A stretch of 64,000 nt of DNA from Agapetus fuscipes (taxonomy: Eukaryota > Arthropoda > Insecta > Trichoptera > Glossosomatidae). The DNA lies in NCBI GenBank assembly GCA_951799405.1, contig OX637356.1:10129229-10193228 (forward strand), read 5' to 3'. The translations under genes and the position numbers were made by a program. Within the stretch, counting starts at the first letter, position 1; each line of letters begins with the position of its first letter. Shown piece by piece: positions 33,601 to 43,059 of the stretch. The notes under the pieces are model-generated. The model did no database searches and was not told where the DNA came from. It worked only from the letters and a program-made list of their open reading frames with translations.

Positions 33601-36472
33601 GTTCCAACCAAGTGTCAACAAGTTTTCACCAAAAATAGTGAAATTACAATGAAAGCCAAAGTGCGCATCAAAATGCCGCCAACCCGGCGTAACGACGTTG
33701 GTCTATGGACCACACAAACAACCTGAGAGTGCACACTAACCCTCAGCCCGCTGCAGCCGACTCCCCAATACCTCCCAGCGCAACTAGGCACTGGAGGATC
33801 GGACGTCGCTCAACAAAGCTGCCCAGCGCAACCACCATGCTGCAACATGCAGCAACCCGCCGAACTACGGCACAGCAACTGCTGCAACAAGCAGCAACCC
33901 GCCGAACTACGGCACAGTAACTGCTGCAACAAGCAGCAACCCGCCAAACTATGGCACAGCAACTGCTGCAACAAGCAGCAACCCGCCAAACTATGGCACA
34001 GCAACTGCTGCAACAAGCAGCAACCCGCCGAACTACGGCACAGCAACTGCTGCAACAAGCAGCAACCCGCCGAACTACGACACAGCAACTGCTGCAACAA
34101 GCAGCAACCCGCCGAACTACGGCACAGCAACTGCTGCAACAAGCAGCAACCCGCCGAACTACGGCACAGCAACCGCTGAACTACAGCAACTCCCGCTGCA
34201 GCCGACTCCTCAATTCCAACCAGTGCAACAAGGCCCTGGAGGTTTGAACGTCGCCCAACATAGCTGCCCAGCACAACTAACAACAACCGCTGAACTACAG
34301 CACAACCAATCGCCGAACAACGGCACAGAAAACACTGCTGCAACAAGCAGCAAACACCGAACAACGGCACAAGATCTGGCAGACGAGTCCACTTTCCAGA
34401 CAGATTCTACTAAAAACCTGAGAGAATATCAAGACTCACCGATCACCACCTTCATCGCATCTGCCCTTGGCAAATGCTGGAGGGGACCTCTGTAGTGATT
34501 CTGTACCTAACAGGGCTGTTAATTTTGAATTTTAGAATGCTGCTTCATTTGTTTCCAAAAAACAATAGCTTGGAAAAAAGAATAAAAAATTTGCGTGTAA
34601 GAAAAGGGCATGCAAGAGTTTTATTTAATAACACCCAACACTCAAAGACCTTTACACCACATTAATAGGAATGCCAATAAATGCCTTTATTTTTGAAATT
34701 TTAGACCTGTTTTTATTTTAAAGATATGATAAAAAATACAAAAGTTATGCCATTTTTCTGCAATGTCAAACTTTAAACTGCTCTCTTGAACAATTTAGTG
34801 TACTAAGTTTTAAACTTTCACTTTCACTTTCATGGCCGGTGTTAATAAATAAATAAATCACTTTTGTGTTCTTTCGGGTTTGACCATGTTCTACTTGCAG
34901 CTTCCACATTCTGCCGACGTTTCGCTTTCTCGAGTAGAAAGCATCTTCAAGCATCCATGGCGCTTTGAAAACTCGCCTTGAAGATGCTTTCTACTCGTGA
35001 AAGCGAAACGTCGGCAGATGTGGAAGCTGCAAGTAGAACATGGTCAAACCCGAAAGAACACAAAAGTGATTTATTTATTTATTTAGTTTACGTTGCTTAT
35101 ATGCCCTATCGCCTTTAAACCATCGATATTATATGCATTTTCACAAGCAGACATGTATAAGTTCGGGCTAACACATGCCGCATGCGAAAAAAACTCAATC
35201 TTAAATGAACATAAACCCTGCAACTCTTGCCGTCGTTCCCTAAATCAGTAACGCGCTTAAACATGCCACATGTGGACCTACAATATAAAAACCAGAATCT
35301 CAAATGGACATACACCCTGCAACTCCTGCCGACTTCCCTGAAACAGGGGGGACATTGGCAAAGTGAAACATTTTCTACAGCATGGGTGGTCAGCTGCATA
35401 CCAACCTATAAATCAAGGAACATACACAACAAATTGCATTTTTATAATCAGTGAAATGTAGAACAGATTGCCAGGATTGATAAAGCAGCCCTAGGGCTAC
35501 ACGGTGTATCTACACTGTAAGTATGGCTGGAATAGGTTGGAGCTGCTCACGTGCTCACCCTCACTTGTTGTATCGATATATAACCTGAAACCCTCCAACA
35601 TGGTGGCGCTGTATATATTTCTTTTGAACTTATGACAGTGCGCCACAAGAGATGCGTTGCGCCCTTGCGCCCACTGAAACAGAAACTACTCACAGAAAAA
35701 ATGCACCAAAACTAAAACACTCACGAGAAGAGATCTTCTACTTATTTATTTTTTAATTTGTGTTTTTTTTGTTGATTCAGGAGCGTATTGAATGCATGGA
35801 CTTAAAAATCAAAGCGGAAAAAGAGAGACTCAACCTTATGAAGCAAAGAATGGAAGCTGGTACCAAGGCTAATGAGGATCTCAAAAACGAGTACGAGACT
35901 CAACTGAGGATATTCAAGGTACGATCACAAGCTTCAAACGGTCCGTATAGACTAGTGGTCAACACTTTGGACTCTTAATCAAACGGTACCACTCACTGCA
36001 GGCCCGTATTAACTTCTCTGGGGGCCTTGGTGCGGGGAAAAGCTCGGGGCCCCCTATATGCCCCCCCTCCCTGAAAAAAAAAAGAAACATCAGCCACTTG
36101 ATTCTCTCGGTCATGACACTGACATACAGATTATAAATAATCTAAGTAGCCAAAATATACGTATAGTAACATGTTAGATCCATATTAAATGGTTGCCCAC
36201 AAGCAGACACGTGTAAATTCGCGCTTGCACACTGTAAACAGGGGTGACATTGGCAAAGTGAACCATTTGTACAGGATGGGTGGTCAGCCACGAGGCTATA
36301 AGTCAAGGAATTGGTGACAGCACAATTTTGTCAATGGCAATTCATGTGCGGACCTCATGATGACATGTTAATTTTTATTTGTTTTCAGGAGCTGAAACAA
36401 AGATATGAAGAGAAGTTCAGGAGTCTCGAGGCCAGAAATAATCCGCCACAGCCAGTCAGCGACAATCAATAG
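27655..36472 (+). CDS. Coiled-coil protein with N-terminal 14-residue repeats (unidentified)
   Basis: Six coding exons: 27655-28338, 28824-28925, 31280-31411, 32373-32537, 35781-35918 and 36389-36472. They join to 434 residues, and every intron is phase 0. Each boundary has a clear consensus (for example ACACAG-GTGATT, TTTTCCAG-GACGAG, CTGCAG-GTGAGG). Residues ~45-160 are about eight copies of a 14-residue unit like ITNETASAVTPEAK. From residue ~229 to the end the protein is highly charged with heptad leucines (for example NEILKAKVINLETELNAVLK and IEALTSQVASLKEVV), a long coiled coil ending in NNPPQPVSDNQ. There is no signal peptide or membrane segment, so it is probably cytoplasmic or cytoskeletal. 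I do not recognise the family. Introns are swollen by nested mobile elements. An AATAAA lies at 36769. Confidence 0.8.
27790..28125 (+). repeat. 42-bp coding minisatellite (14-residue units), 8 copies
   Basis: The unit around ATTACCAATGAAACTGCCAG + TGCTGTCACCCCTGAGGCCA + AA repeats in frame. The AAAATT/AACATT, GCCAGT/GTCAGT and GCTGTC/GATGTC variants form a higher-order alternation. Because the unit length is a multiple of three, other frames and the antisense strand are also open. Confidence 0.9.
28375..28650. repeat. 25-bp minisatellite, 11 copies
   Basis: The unit GTTGATGCTACACTTACTAT + GATGA repeats with one variant base in the last copy. It begins only 36 bp after the donor of coding exon 1 of the coiled-coil gene. 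Confidence 0.95.
29128..29345 (+). repeat. SINE family S3 copy (tRNA-derived)
   Basis: The head contains GGTCGTCGGTGTTATAGCCG and a box B-like GGTTCGAATCCC. Then come TCGACCCTGGTTCAACAGAT, GCATGCACACAAGCTTCTGC, the CTGGCCAGGTAAAATAGGTT block and an A-rich end. Relatives lie at 6957-7075, 50079-50225 and 59574-59810. It is in intron 2 of the coiled-coil gene. Confidence 0.75.
29621..30768. mobile_element. Foldback element with nested SINE and RTE fragments
   Basis: Arms 29621-29732 and 30652-30768 are inverted copies sharing TTTCGGGTTTGACC, ACGTTTCGCTTTTACGAGCA and a GATAACTCGCCTTGAGGATG inner end. Just inside the left arm, a second inverted pair (CGCCACAACGAAAACCGCCA at 29731 and its inverse to 29925) encloses an S2 SINE fragment (29764-29900). 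An RTE fragment fills the rest. The uninterrupted form of the family is at 34846-35081. Confidence 0.8.
29963..30619 (+). pseudogene. RTE-like retrotransposon, C-terminal part of reverse transcriptase
   Basis: An open frame of 218 codons includes NEFDYLGSKFEANGKMTKEL, LLPTLMYGSESWTVNE, RWFGHIERMNEDRL and GKRGRGRPRKEWIDQI. These are the thumb and C-terminal signature of RTE/BovB-like reverse transcriptases. The fingers, palm and endonuclease are missing, so this is a 5'-truncated remnant. It sits between the arms of a foldback element in intron 2 of the coiled-coil gene and is not one of its exons. Confidence 0.85.
30908..31216 (-). repeat. SINE family S2 copy, near full length
   Basis: On the minus strand it starts GTCCGGTCGATATCTCAGTT, has box B-like GGGTTCGAATCCC and ends with the CGTTATCCCCGAAGGGTTTC and AAGAATTTACACTATATGTG tail. 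Confidence 0.85.
31625..31801 (-). repeat. SINE family S2 copy, partial
   Basis: Head half of S2 on the minus strand (GTCCGGTCGATAACTCAGTT to CTCAGGTTCGAATCCC), truncated in the body. Confidence 0.75.
31821..32249. mobile_element. hAT-like MITE, 429 bp
   Basis: The ends CAGTGGTTCCCAAACT and AGTTTGGGAACCACTG are exact inverses. The 8-bp flanks AACTAGAG and GACTAGAG match at 7 of 8 positions. A second hAT-like end word (CAGGGGTGTCCAAC) occurs inside at about 32002, suggesting a nested remnant. There is no transposase. Confidence 0.9.
32753..33378. repeat. Two adjacent palindromes built from LTR copies
   Basis: First palindrome: arms 32753-32936 and 32968-33151 (184 bp each) with a 31-nt loop. 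Its arms include 87 bp of non-LTR flank plus the LTR start. Second palindrome: arms 33154-33250 and 33282-33378 (97 bp each), with the same 31-nt loop in the opposite orientation. A further direct LTR copy follows at once. Confidence 0.9.
33383..33544 (+). repeat. 5' LTR (162 bp)
   Basis: It matches 34491-34656 base for base by eye except for the missing TGTA at its start, where it joins the second palindrome through a short GAGG filler. Confidence 0.85.
33837..34175 (+). repeat. 42-bp minisatellite inside the LTR element, 8 copies
   Basis: The unit CAGCAACCCGCCGAACTACG + GCACAGCAACTGCTGCAACA + AG repeats with few changes (CCAAACTATG variants). All three forward frames stay largely open because the unit is divisible by three, giving Gln-rich artificial peptides. 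It is probably not a conserved protein. Confidence 0.9.
34491..34656 (+). repeat. 3' LTR (166 bp)
   Basis: It begins TGTAGTG and ends TTTACA (TG...CA). A purine tract lies immediately upstream and CCAC immediately downstream. Confidence 0.9.
34846..35081. mobile_element. Foldback element, CGACGTTTCGCTTT family, intact
   Basis: Arms 34846-34943 and 34977-35081 are inverse copies with a ~33-nt loop. They share TTCTTTCGGGTTTGACCATG and GCCGACGTTTCGCTTTCTCG. The outer ends are ATTTATTTATTT runs. A half copy is at 50590-50680. Confidence 0.85.
35100..35422 (-). repeat. R1 dispersed repeat, compound copy
   Basis: Reverse R1 with the middle block present twice (CTGCAACTCTTGCCG at 35218 and CTGCAACTCCTGCCG near 35315), so either two copies are fused or one was duplicated internally. 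Confidence 0.7.
36138..36311 (-). repeat. R1 dispersed repeat copy with internal deletion
   Basis: It starts TAATCTAAGTAGCCAAAATA and ends GGTGGTCAGCCAC...AGTCAAGGA. The central ~80 bp are missing. Located in the last intron of the coiled-coil gene. Confidence 0.65.
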
Positions 36473-38049
36473 AAAACATTTTTTTGTTACAAATGAAACA
36501 ATATGTAAGCAGGTACCTACCTACCTATGTGCATAAAAGAAGGGCTGAATTTCAAAAACTCCGATAGAGGAAGGCCCGGTGCTTTTAACTACAGTATTAT
36601 TTTAGTCAACTATTACTTTCAATGAACTTAAGATACTGCAGTAATTAGAGTTAACTAAAAACTGAATAGACCCGAAGTGACAAGCACCGTTCCAAATCTT
36701 AAAAATGATTACAATCCCATTCAAAAGCTTTCAAACAAACTGGTCATAAAAATCAGATGTATTACTGCAATAAAGTTGGAAACGACTATAGGAATGTTCC
36801 ATTCTTGGCAGTATTAAAGTATCCTTACAAACAGCTGCTATGATTGACTCTAGATGACGCCATCTTCAAAATAGTAATAGTTGATAAATATTGGCGAAAT
36901 TCGGTGAGCAAATATTTTCTTAAATTTTAATAAATTGGCACTAAAGTTAACTTTACTAGACTCGAAAATACCGGACCTAAATAGGGAATGTAATGAAAGA
37001 CAGATACCTCATGGTACCCAGTGATAGAATATCCAATAAGAAAGATACGAACCATGTGACGTGGAGATGAAGCAGAGAAATATGGAGATCCTGGGAGGAC
37101 CATGTGCCTGAACTAAATGGACCTCGAAAGGCTCCCTACAACCGAGATGAGCTAAGTTCAAAAAGGGTTGCCCACCACCGGCAAGACCTTCACAAAGGCG
37201 AAGAAAGAAAGCTGGACATCCTCGTCATGAAATTCACTCCAAGTTCCTGTAAAGTTATCATTCAATCAGCCATATGAGTGATTATTACCTATAGATATGC
37301 AAAAGAAACCAGAGAACAATATAACATTCGTTATTTCGATTAAATTATTCAAAACTATCCGAAACGTGTAGGTATGTCTGTTTCGGTTACGGATACAGAT
37401 ATCTTTTTTTACTTCGGATATTCGATAGTTTTTGATAGGTATGGATACGGATTTCCAAAACAGCCCTGCTAGAGAGTATTCAGAAGCGCTATTCTGCTCA
37501 ATTCCTTACGACCGTGTTAGCGATTCGTGCCCAAAAATAAGGTGTAGTGTGATTTTTTTATCTAACGAGTTCTTTCGCAAGCGCTAGCAAGCTCCGACTT
37601 GGATCGATATCCATAGTGTAAGGAATTCAGCAGAAAAGCGTTTCAGTTTCCATACATTTTTATTTATTTACGCAATCGAGATGAGTTATCGCAATGTTTA
37701 CTATTAGGGGCCCATGAGGGGAAGATGGAAGCGCCCTTGGACTGATAGGGCGGCCAAATCATTAGCTTTCTGTATAGGCACAAGAGAAGAAGAAACGGTT
37801 GAATGACTGTCTTGAAAAAAAAAAATTTTTACCTGGTACTCACTGTAGGAAACTAATTTTACTTATTTACTTACTTAAAACATAATGTATTTCATTCATT
37901 CACCAAAATTATGTTATTATAGTAGTTTATAAGGTTTTTTTTTATATATAAACTGTACTTACGCATCAAGGAAAACGTTGTTTTAATTTTCAAGTAATAA
38001 TAACAAAAAAACTAAATTTATATGCGCCTTTTTGTGATGGGAAAACAGA
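36473..38049. other. 3' flank of coiled-coil gene, no further gene seen
   Basis: It contains the 3' UTR with AATAAA at 36769-36774. After that comes AT-rich sequence with weak retroelement-like ORF remnants around 37050-37220, which I could not place in a family. Confidence 0.45.
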
Positions 38050-38270
38050 AATACTTTCAGCATCTTCACATGCTGTCTCGTCTTCCTGGATTCTCAGCCT
38101 CTCTGGGAAAGCATTCCATGCCGCTGGCCCGGCAACACGGAAAGGGCGGTTCCTGAAGACTGTGCATGACTGTCTTTTCGGCAGCTCTACCAGACTTGCA
38201 CATCACCCAGCTGACCTCAGTGTAACTCCCCTTTCATGGAAATAAGTTCTCCTCGTGAGTTCCACCAGAT
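38050..38270 (-). pseudogene. Non-LTR reverse transcriptase, C-terminal fragment
   Basis: The minus-strand translation includes TRRTYFHERGVTLRSAG, a stop, then FRNRPFRVAGPAAWNAFPER + LRIQED. The R.F.VAGP.AWN.FP pattern is the tail of CR1/Jockey-type reverse transcriptases. The internal stop and missing upstream domains make it a pseudogene. Confidence 0.7.
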
Positions 38271-39030
38271 AGTGGTATATTATGTGTTTTATGTTTATGA
38301 TTCACACAGCGTTTCTTTATTATCTTAAACACATTGTCGACACTGGTGGGGCATCTAGAGAGAAAGAAAGAAAGGTCCGGAGTCCGGAAATGTACTAAAT
38401 GGCCGGATTTTCCAGGATTCGATTTCCTACATGCCTTATTAGATTTAGACAGTAGAAACACGAGTATTCCGCGACTTATAAAAGCTGTTGCGTTGAGTAA
38501 CTCACTCCAAGTTCGCATTTGCAGACCAAGCCAAAGGGTTGTACTTGCTAAGTTATATTTGTACTTCTTTACATTGAGCAAGTTCTCCACTAATAAGTAA
38601 GTTGACTTTAAAATGCTATGGAGTTACACGGCTTAAATTAACGTGGTGAAAATCGCATCTGATGTCGACATCTTGTAAAACGCAACTAAGTTACACATAT
38701 AGTGTAACTTCTTGCCTGCGTTATCCCCGAAGGGGTCGCATGTGGCGTTTCGGGACCTATTTATTTTTACAGGTAAGGGGGTCGGCCTCACACCAACCAC
38801 TTTCAGTTGAAGTGGGGTACCAATCTTGTAAGACGTTTATTTCATTTTTTAAATCCTTCATATTATTATTGTATCTACAAATTTATTAAATGAAGTAGAG
38901 AGCTCTTGATGTGTGATTCAAATTAAAACAGCGCTCACCAGATAAATCATCCTAGCATTATTTATTGTACAGTAACACGTGCAGTTTAATTTTATAGTAT
39001 GCAATATTTATCTGGGTCTCGAATCTCAAA

Positions 39031-39280
39031 TAATCTAATCTAAGTTGCAAAGATATGTTACCTTGGGGATTCACATTATATGCATTCTTACAAGCAGACA
39101 CTTACAAGTTCGCACTTGCACATCCCGCATGTGAACCTACAACATAAAAACCCAAATCTCAAATGGACATACACCCTGCAACTTTTGTCGTCCTTCCCTG
39201 AAGCAGGGGTGACATTGGCAAAGTGAAACATTTTCTACAGTATGAGTGGTCAGCCGCATTCCAACCTATAAGTCAAGGGA
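39031..39280 (-). repeat. R1 dispersed repeat, full-length copy
   Basis: It runs from TAATCTAATCTAAGTTGCAA through CACATCCCGCATGTGAACCT to GTCAGCCGCATTCCAACCTA and AGTCAAGG. One of the least diverged copies. Confidence 0.85.
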
Positions 39281-39530
39281 AAAATAATAAAATAAATATG
39301 AAAATGGTACCTAATCGATTACTTACCCAGTCTTGTTTTGGTTAATCCGGGCCTGGATTTACCTAATCACAACATGGATGATAAGGGTACCGGCCATCCC
39401 CAGTGAAACGGAAGGATACAGTAACAGTAACAGCAGCAAATGGGTCTTATAGCCACGACCAAGCATGTAAAAGGCTCTTGAAGTGAAAATGAACCAACAT
39501 GGATAATAATAATAAGTAAGCGAGTCCGGT

Positions 39531-39784
39531 CGATAGCTCAGTTGGTAAAGTGCTTGCATTCCATGCCAAAGCTCGGGTTCGAATCCCACCAAGGGCGTCA
39601 GAAATGATTTCCCGTTTCGGTGTTTATTTCAAAAACCCAAAATAAAATACCGGCAAGGCTTAAGTACACAGCCTTCACAAGAAATGAGTATCAGCCCACT
39701 AGAGAGCTGGGAAACCCCCCTTCAACTGAACTGCTTGGCGTGAGGCCGGGTTCCACTTCCATACCTGTAAAACTAAATAGGTTA
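39531..39784 (+). repeat. SINE family S2, full-length forward copy
   Basis: GGTCGATAGCTCAGTTGGTA (box A) and GGGTTCGAATCCC (box B) at tRNA-like spacing, then the CGTTTCGGTGTTTATTTCAA body and a CCTGTAAAACTAAATAGGTT end. The body has diverged too far to fold as a tRNA acceptor stem. Confidence 0.85.
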
Positions 39785-40101
39785 TTTTTATTTTTTTTAA
39801 ATAAAATTATTTTTTCTTTAACGTAGGTAGTTTAATTTTCACAATAATATTTTATATCTCGAGCACTTTCGACCCTCAATATTCAGGTCATTATCAAGAG
39901 TGATGTAAGAAAAAATAATTTTATTTAAAAAAAATGAATTTTCACTGTGTGAATACACAAACCCTACAAAATCTAAAGAGGTTCCTCTCGTCACATGCGA
40001 AACCCTTCAGGAAAGTTGCACTATATGTGTAGCTTAGTTGCGTCTTTTTGCGTTGCGTTACTGTTTTAATTACCTAGTGTCTTTGTTTTTGCAGAAAAAA
40101 A

Positions 40102-41285
40102 ATGTTTTCAACCCAAAGCCGTCGATTCATTTTCTGCATTTTGACATTCACTGTTGTTACTTTTCTAACAATCGAAGGCATCGAAGCCAGCCCTGCAATC
40201 GGTAAGTATTATTCTATTCACTTGCACTCTATTAATACCTTTTTATTCTGTCTCAATTCTAAGATTGGTCTCCAGCAACACACCTCAATTACATTTGGCG
40301 TAAAAATGTCCTCAAGATAGAAAAAGGCAATCCCAAAAAAACATTTGATTAATACAGAATACCTCTTCAAATATGTACCTATCTGCCTAGTGTAAAATAG
40401 TCAACACTTCGGACTCGTAAATGGAAGGTTGTGGATTCGGATCCCGGCGGAGCACAAAAATATACCATTTACAAGTATATTTCGAATGTGCTCTTTGCTA
40501 GATTAAAAACACAATCTACCTTTACCAAAGACTGGTCACCATAGGTCCATCCAGCCTTACATCAACTGGGTCTTACTTGAGAATTGGCGCTTCCAACAGC
40601 AACGACCAATCTCGCAGAGGACTCTTGAGGTGTGATTTACACAAAAATATACCTCATCAAATAAATTATCCAAATATCATGATTATTATGTTTGTTCTCT
40701 TTCTAAATGAGTAATATCTGTGTTGAGGTAGGTTGAAACGCATTAAAATAGTTTGGCACCACTATATTATAGCTCCTTGACTGATAGGTTGGTATGAGGC
40801 TGACCTGAACTAACTGAGACTAACTGAAATTGGTTCACTTTTGCCAATGCCACCCCGGTTTCAGGGAAAGGTTTATGTTCATAATAGACACGCCTTTACG
40901 AGTGTGACCGCAAGCACTAGGATGAACAGCTCCCATTGGTGCACACCCGAGCTTCCTCGCCTCCCCCCACTTCGCCCGCCGCACATCGCTCTGCTAGGCA
41001 CGTGCTGTGCAAAGTGAGCATCGATTCTCGTGATATCGATATGCGCTTCGACATTTCGTAATATTAATACTCTTGACTTTGCTTCATTTGATGGGCGTGT
41101 GTATTGCAGCAGGCTACGATCTCCTCGGCGTCTGCATCAGGAACTGTGCGCAGTGCAAGAAGATGTACGGTCCTTGGTTCGAGGGCCAGCTCTGCGCAGA
41201 CGCTTGCATCAAATTCAAAGGAAAGATCATCCCCGACTGTGAGGACGTCGGCTCCATAGCTCCCTTCCTCAACAAACTGGAGTGA
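40102..41285 (+). CDS. EH: Eclosion hormone precursor
   Basis: Neuropeptide that triggers ecdysis behaviour through a receptor guanylyl cyclase. Exons 40102-40201 and 41110-41285 give 91 residues. Exon 1 encodes a signal peptide (charged start, hydrophobic FIFCILTFTVVTFLTI) with likely cleavage after IEA. Exon 2 encodes most of the mature peptide: GVCIRNCAQCKKMYGPWFEG, LCADACIKFKG and a C-terminus SIAPFLNKLE. All six cysteines for three disulfides are present, and length and spacing match moth eclosion hormone. The donor is ATCG-GTAAGT. The acceptor has two adjacent CAGs (41107-41109 and 41110-41112), so an Ala at the junction may be optional. A coding-exon acceptor (TTTTTGCAG) lies 8 bp before the ATG, implying a 5' UTR exon upstream. 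The intron carries an S1 SINE. Confidence 0.95.
40399..40678 (+). repeat. SINE family S1, forward copy
   Basis: AATAGTCAACACTTCGGACT at the head and a box B-like GGATTCGGATCCCGG, then the usual S1 body and an AAATTATCCAAATAT end. Lies in the eclosion hormone intron. Confidence 0.8.
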
Positions 41286-41394
41286 ACGTGGCAAAAGAAG
41301 AAGTGTTGAAGAGTCATAGGTGTAATGGTGGATTGCTACAGCTGAAGTACTTAGATTTGATAAGTAGATGCAAAATATTAAGTACCTAAGTGTA

Positions 41395-41530
41395 CCCATA
41401 TTGCTGGAGTGATGCTTTCCGGGATCTGTTGCCGTGGTCTGTGGGAGCTGGAGCTTCCGGACGTTTCGCAACAGATCCCGGAAAGCATCACTCCAGCATC
41501 ATCAGCCGGCCGTGTAAGCCTAAAACTTTG
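41395..41530. mobile_element. Short foldback element, GATGCTGGAG family
   Basis: TGCTGGAGTGATGCTTTCCG and its inverse CGGAAAGCATCACTCCAGCA flank a core with GGGAGCTGGAGCTTCCGG. Related to 19571-19815 but shorter. Confidence 0.75.
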
Positions 41531-41559
41531 TACCCATATTGTTAACAAGGTGACAGGAT

Positions 41560-41835
41560 AGAATGGCACAGTGACAATACGACACATGACAGTACATAAC
41601 ATGACAAAACATCACTATGACAAAACAGCACAGAATATAAGTACATCACCATGACAAAACATCACATGATAAAACATCACATACCATGAATGGCACATGA
41701 AACGGTTTTGTTTTTTGATGTTTTGTCATTGCGACGTACTTTCATGTGATGTTTTGTCATTCTGTCATGTGTTGTCCTGTCATGTGTCGTTCTGTCATGT
41801 GTCGTTTTGTCATGTGTCCTTTTAACATGGAACCT
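41560..41835. repeat. Simple repeats of ATGACAAAACATCAC and its inverse
   Basis: The left half repeats CATGACAAAACATCAC-like words and the right half TGATGTTTTGTCATG/TCATGTGTCGTT words, so the block can fold on itself. No coding content. Confidence 0.7.
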
Positions 41836-42462
41836 GTTAACAAAGCTCCTCTCTCCACCTGCCAAGCCTGACCAAGCCTACTTCTCTCTCAGTTTGAAAG
41901 ATGTGGTGCAGTTTATCTTTTATTAAGAAACAAGGAGAAATCAACAAGAAAATAAATATACAATGTAACGCCACTGTGTTTCCCCCAGTCAACTACAAAA
42001 GAACGCCACTGGTTACTGCGTGACTGAAACAAAGAGAGCAATATAACAAAAGCAACTACAGTAATCCCTTATTGGTCGAGACAACGATAAATATGGCCCG
42101 CTTTCGGATTACAATTCAGTACAACTTCTCCACTCAACAAGAAGACACAACTGGACCCTGGGAAAGAAGAAGACTGCAGCAAGCAGAACTACTCTTCAAC
42201 AACAAGAGACCTCATTGCCTTCAAGATCTTGTCACTACCAACAGACGCCGAGACAACCGTCTCCTTCAGCAGCTAAAAAACCACCCAACTCTAAAAACCC
42301 TTTTTAGGATCACGCTTTCCTCAAAAGCAACGGATTGCCTGTTCAGCCCTTCTCCAACATTCTTCTTAGTTTCCAACCCTCCTGCAAATTAACATATTCT
42401 CAGAAGCTGTGGAAATATCTTCGGGAGCAACGTGAAGGACTTCCAACATCGTCCACATTGCC

Positions 42463-42955
42463 GCAGCTGATTCTGCTACCACACCAGGTCATAAGGATAC
42501 CCTGGCGGATCGCCCAGCACTCAAGCACTGATCCTACTACCACATCAGTTCACAAGGATACCCTGAGGGATCGCCCAGCACTCAAGCACTGCTCCTGCTA
42601 CCACATCAGTTCACAAGGATACCCTGAGGGATCGCCCAGCACTCAAGCACTGCTCCTGCTACCACATCAGTTCACAAGGATACCCTGAGGGATCGCCCAG
42701 CACTCAAGCACTGATCCTGCTACCACATCAGTTCACAAGGATACCCTGAGGGATCGTCCAGCACTCAAGCACTAATCCTGCTACCACACCAGGTCACAAG
42801 GATACCCTGGGGGTTCACCCAGCACTCAAGCACTGATCCTGCTACCACACCAGGTCACAAGGATACCTTGGAGGATCGCCCAGCACTCAAGCACTGATCC
42901 TGCTACCACACCAGGTCACAAGGATACCCTGGGGGATCGACTAGCACTCAAGCAC
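42463..42955. repeat. 61-bp minisatellite, about 8 copies
   Basis: The unit around CTGATCCTGCTACCACACCA + GGTCACAAGGATACCCTGGG + GGATCGCCCAGCACTCAAGC + A repeats with CATCAGTT/CACCAGGT variants. The upstream 41880-42460 has C/A-rich, Gln-codon-rich sequence resembling the interior of a non-autonomous LTR element, but no LTR pair was found. Confidence 0.9.
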
Positions 42956-43059
42956 TCACAGAAACACGCCCAGCACTACCAGAAGACTTCTGAGAGGAGA
43001 AAAAACGAAATATTCATACATTGCATGACTCATTATATATTTTCTGTTGAATAAACAAA

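Larger units (their letters stand above)
32840..34656 (+). mobile_element. Non-autonomous LTR retrotransposon with extra inverted LTR copies
   Basis: The LTR runs from TGTAGTGATTCTGTACCTAA to CAAAGACCTTTACA. Intact direct copies are at 33383-33544 (first four bases missing) and 34491-34656. After the left one comes TTGGTGACCCCGACTT, a motif typical of the primer-binding region in arthropod LTR elements. Before the right one is a purine tract (CTGGAGGGGACC). CCAC precedes the outermost left copy (32836-32839) and follows the right LTR (34657-34660). The interior (~950 bp) has no protease, reverse transcriptase or integrase. It lies in intron 4 of the coiled-coil gene. Confidence 0.85.

Noticed and set aside
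33705..34370. Gln- and Cys-rich ORFs on both strands
   Set aside because: They are by-products of the 42-bp minisatellite inside the LTR element, with no conserved domain.
38234..38590. 118-residue minus-strand ORF
   Set aside because: The recognisable coding there is in another frame, as a broken reverse transcriptase tail. This frame shows no family features.
39531..39610. tRNA gene
   Set aside because: Box A and box B are present, but the stems do not pair properly and the same head occurs in several SINE copies with long bodies.
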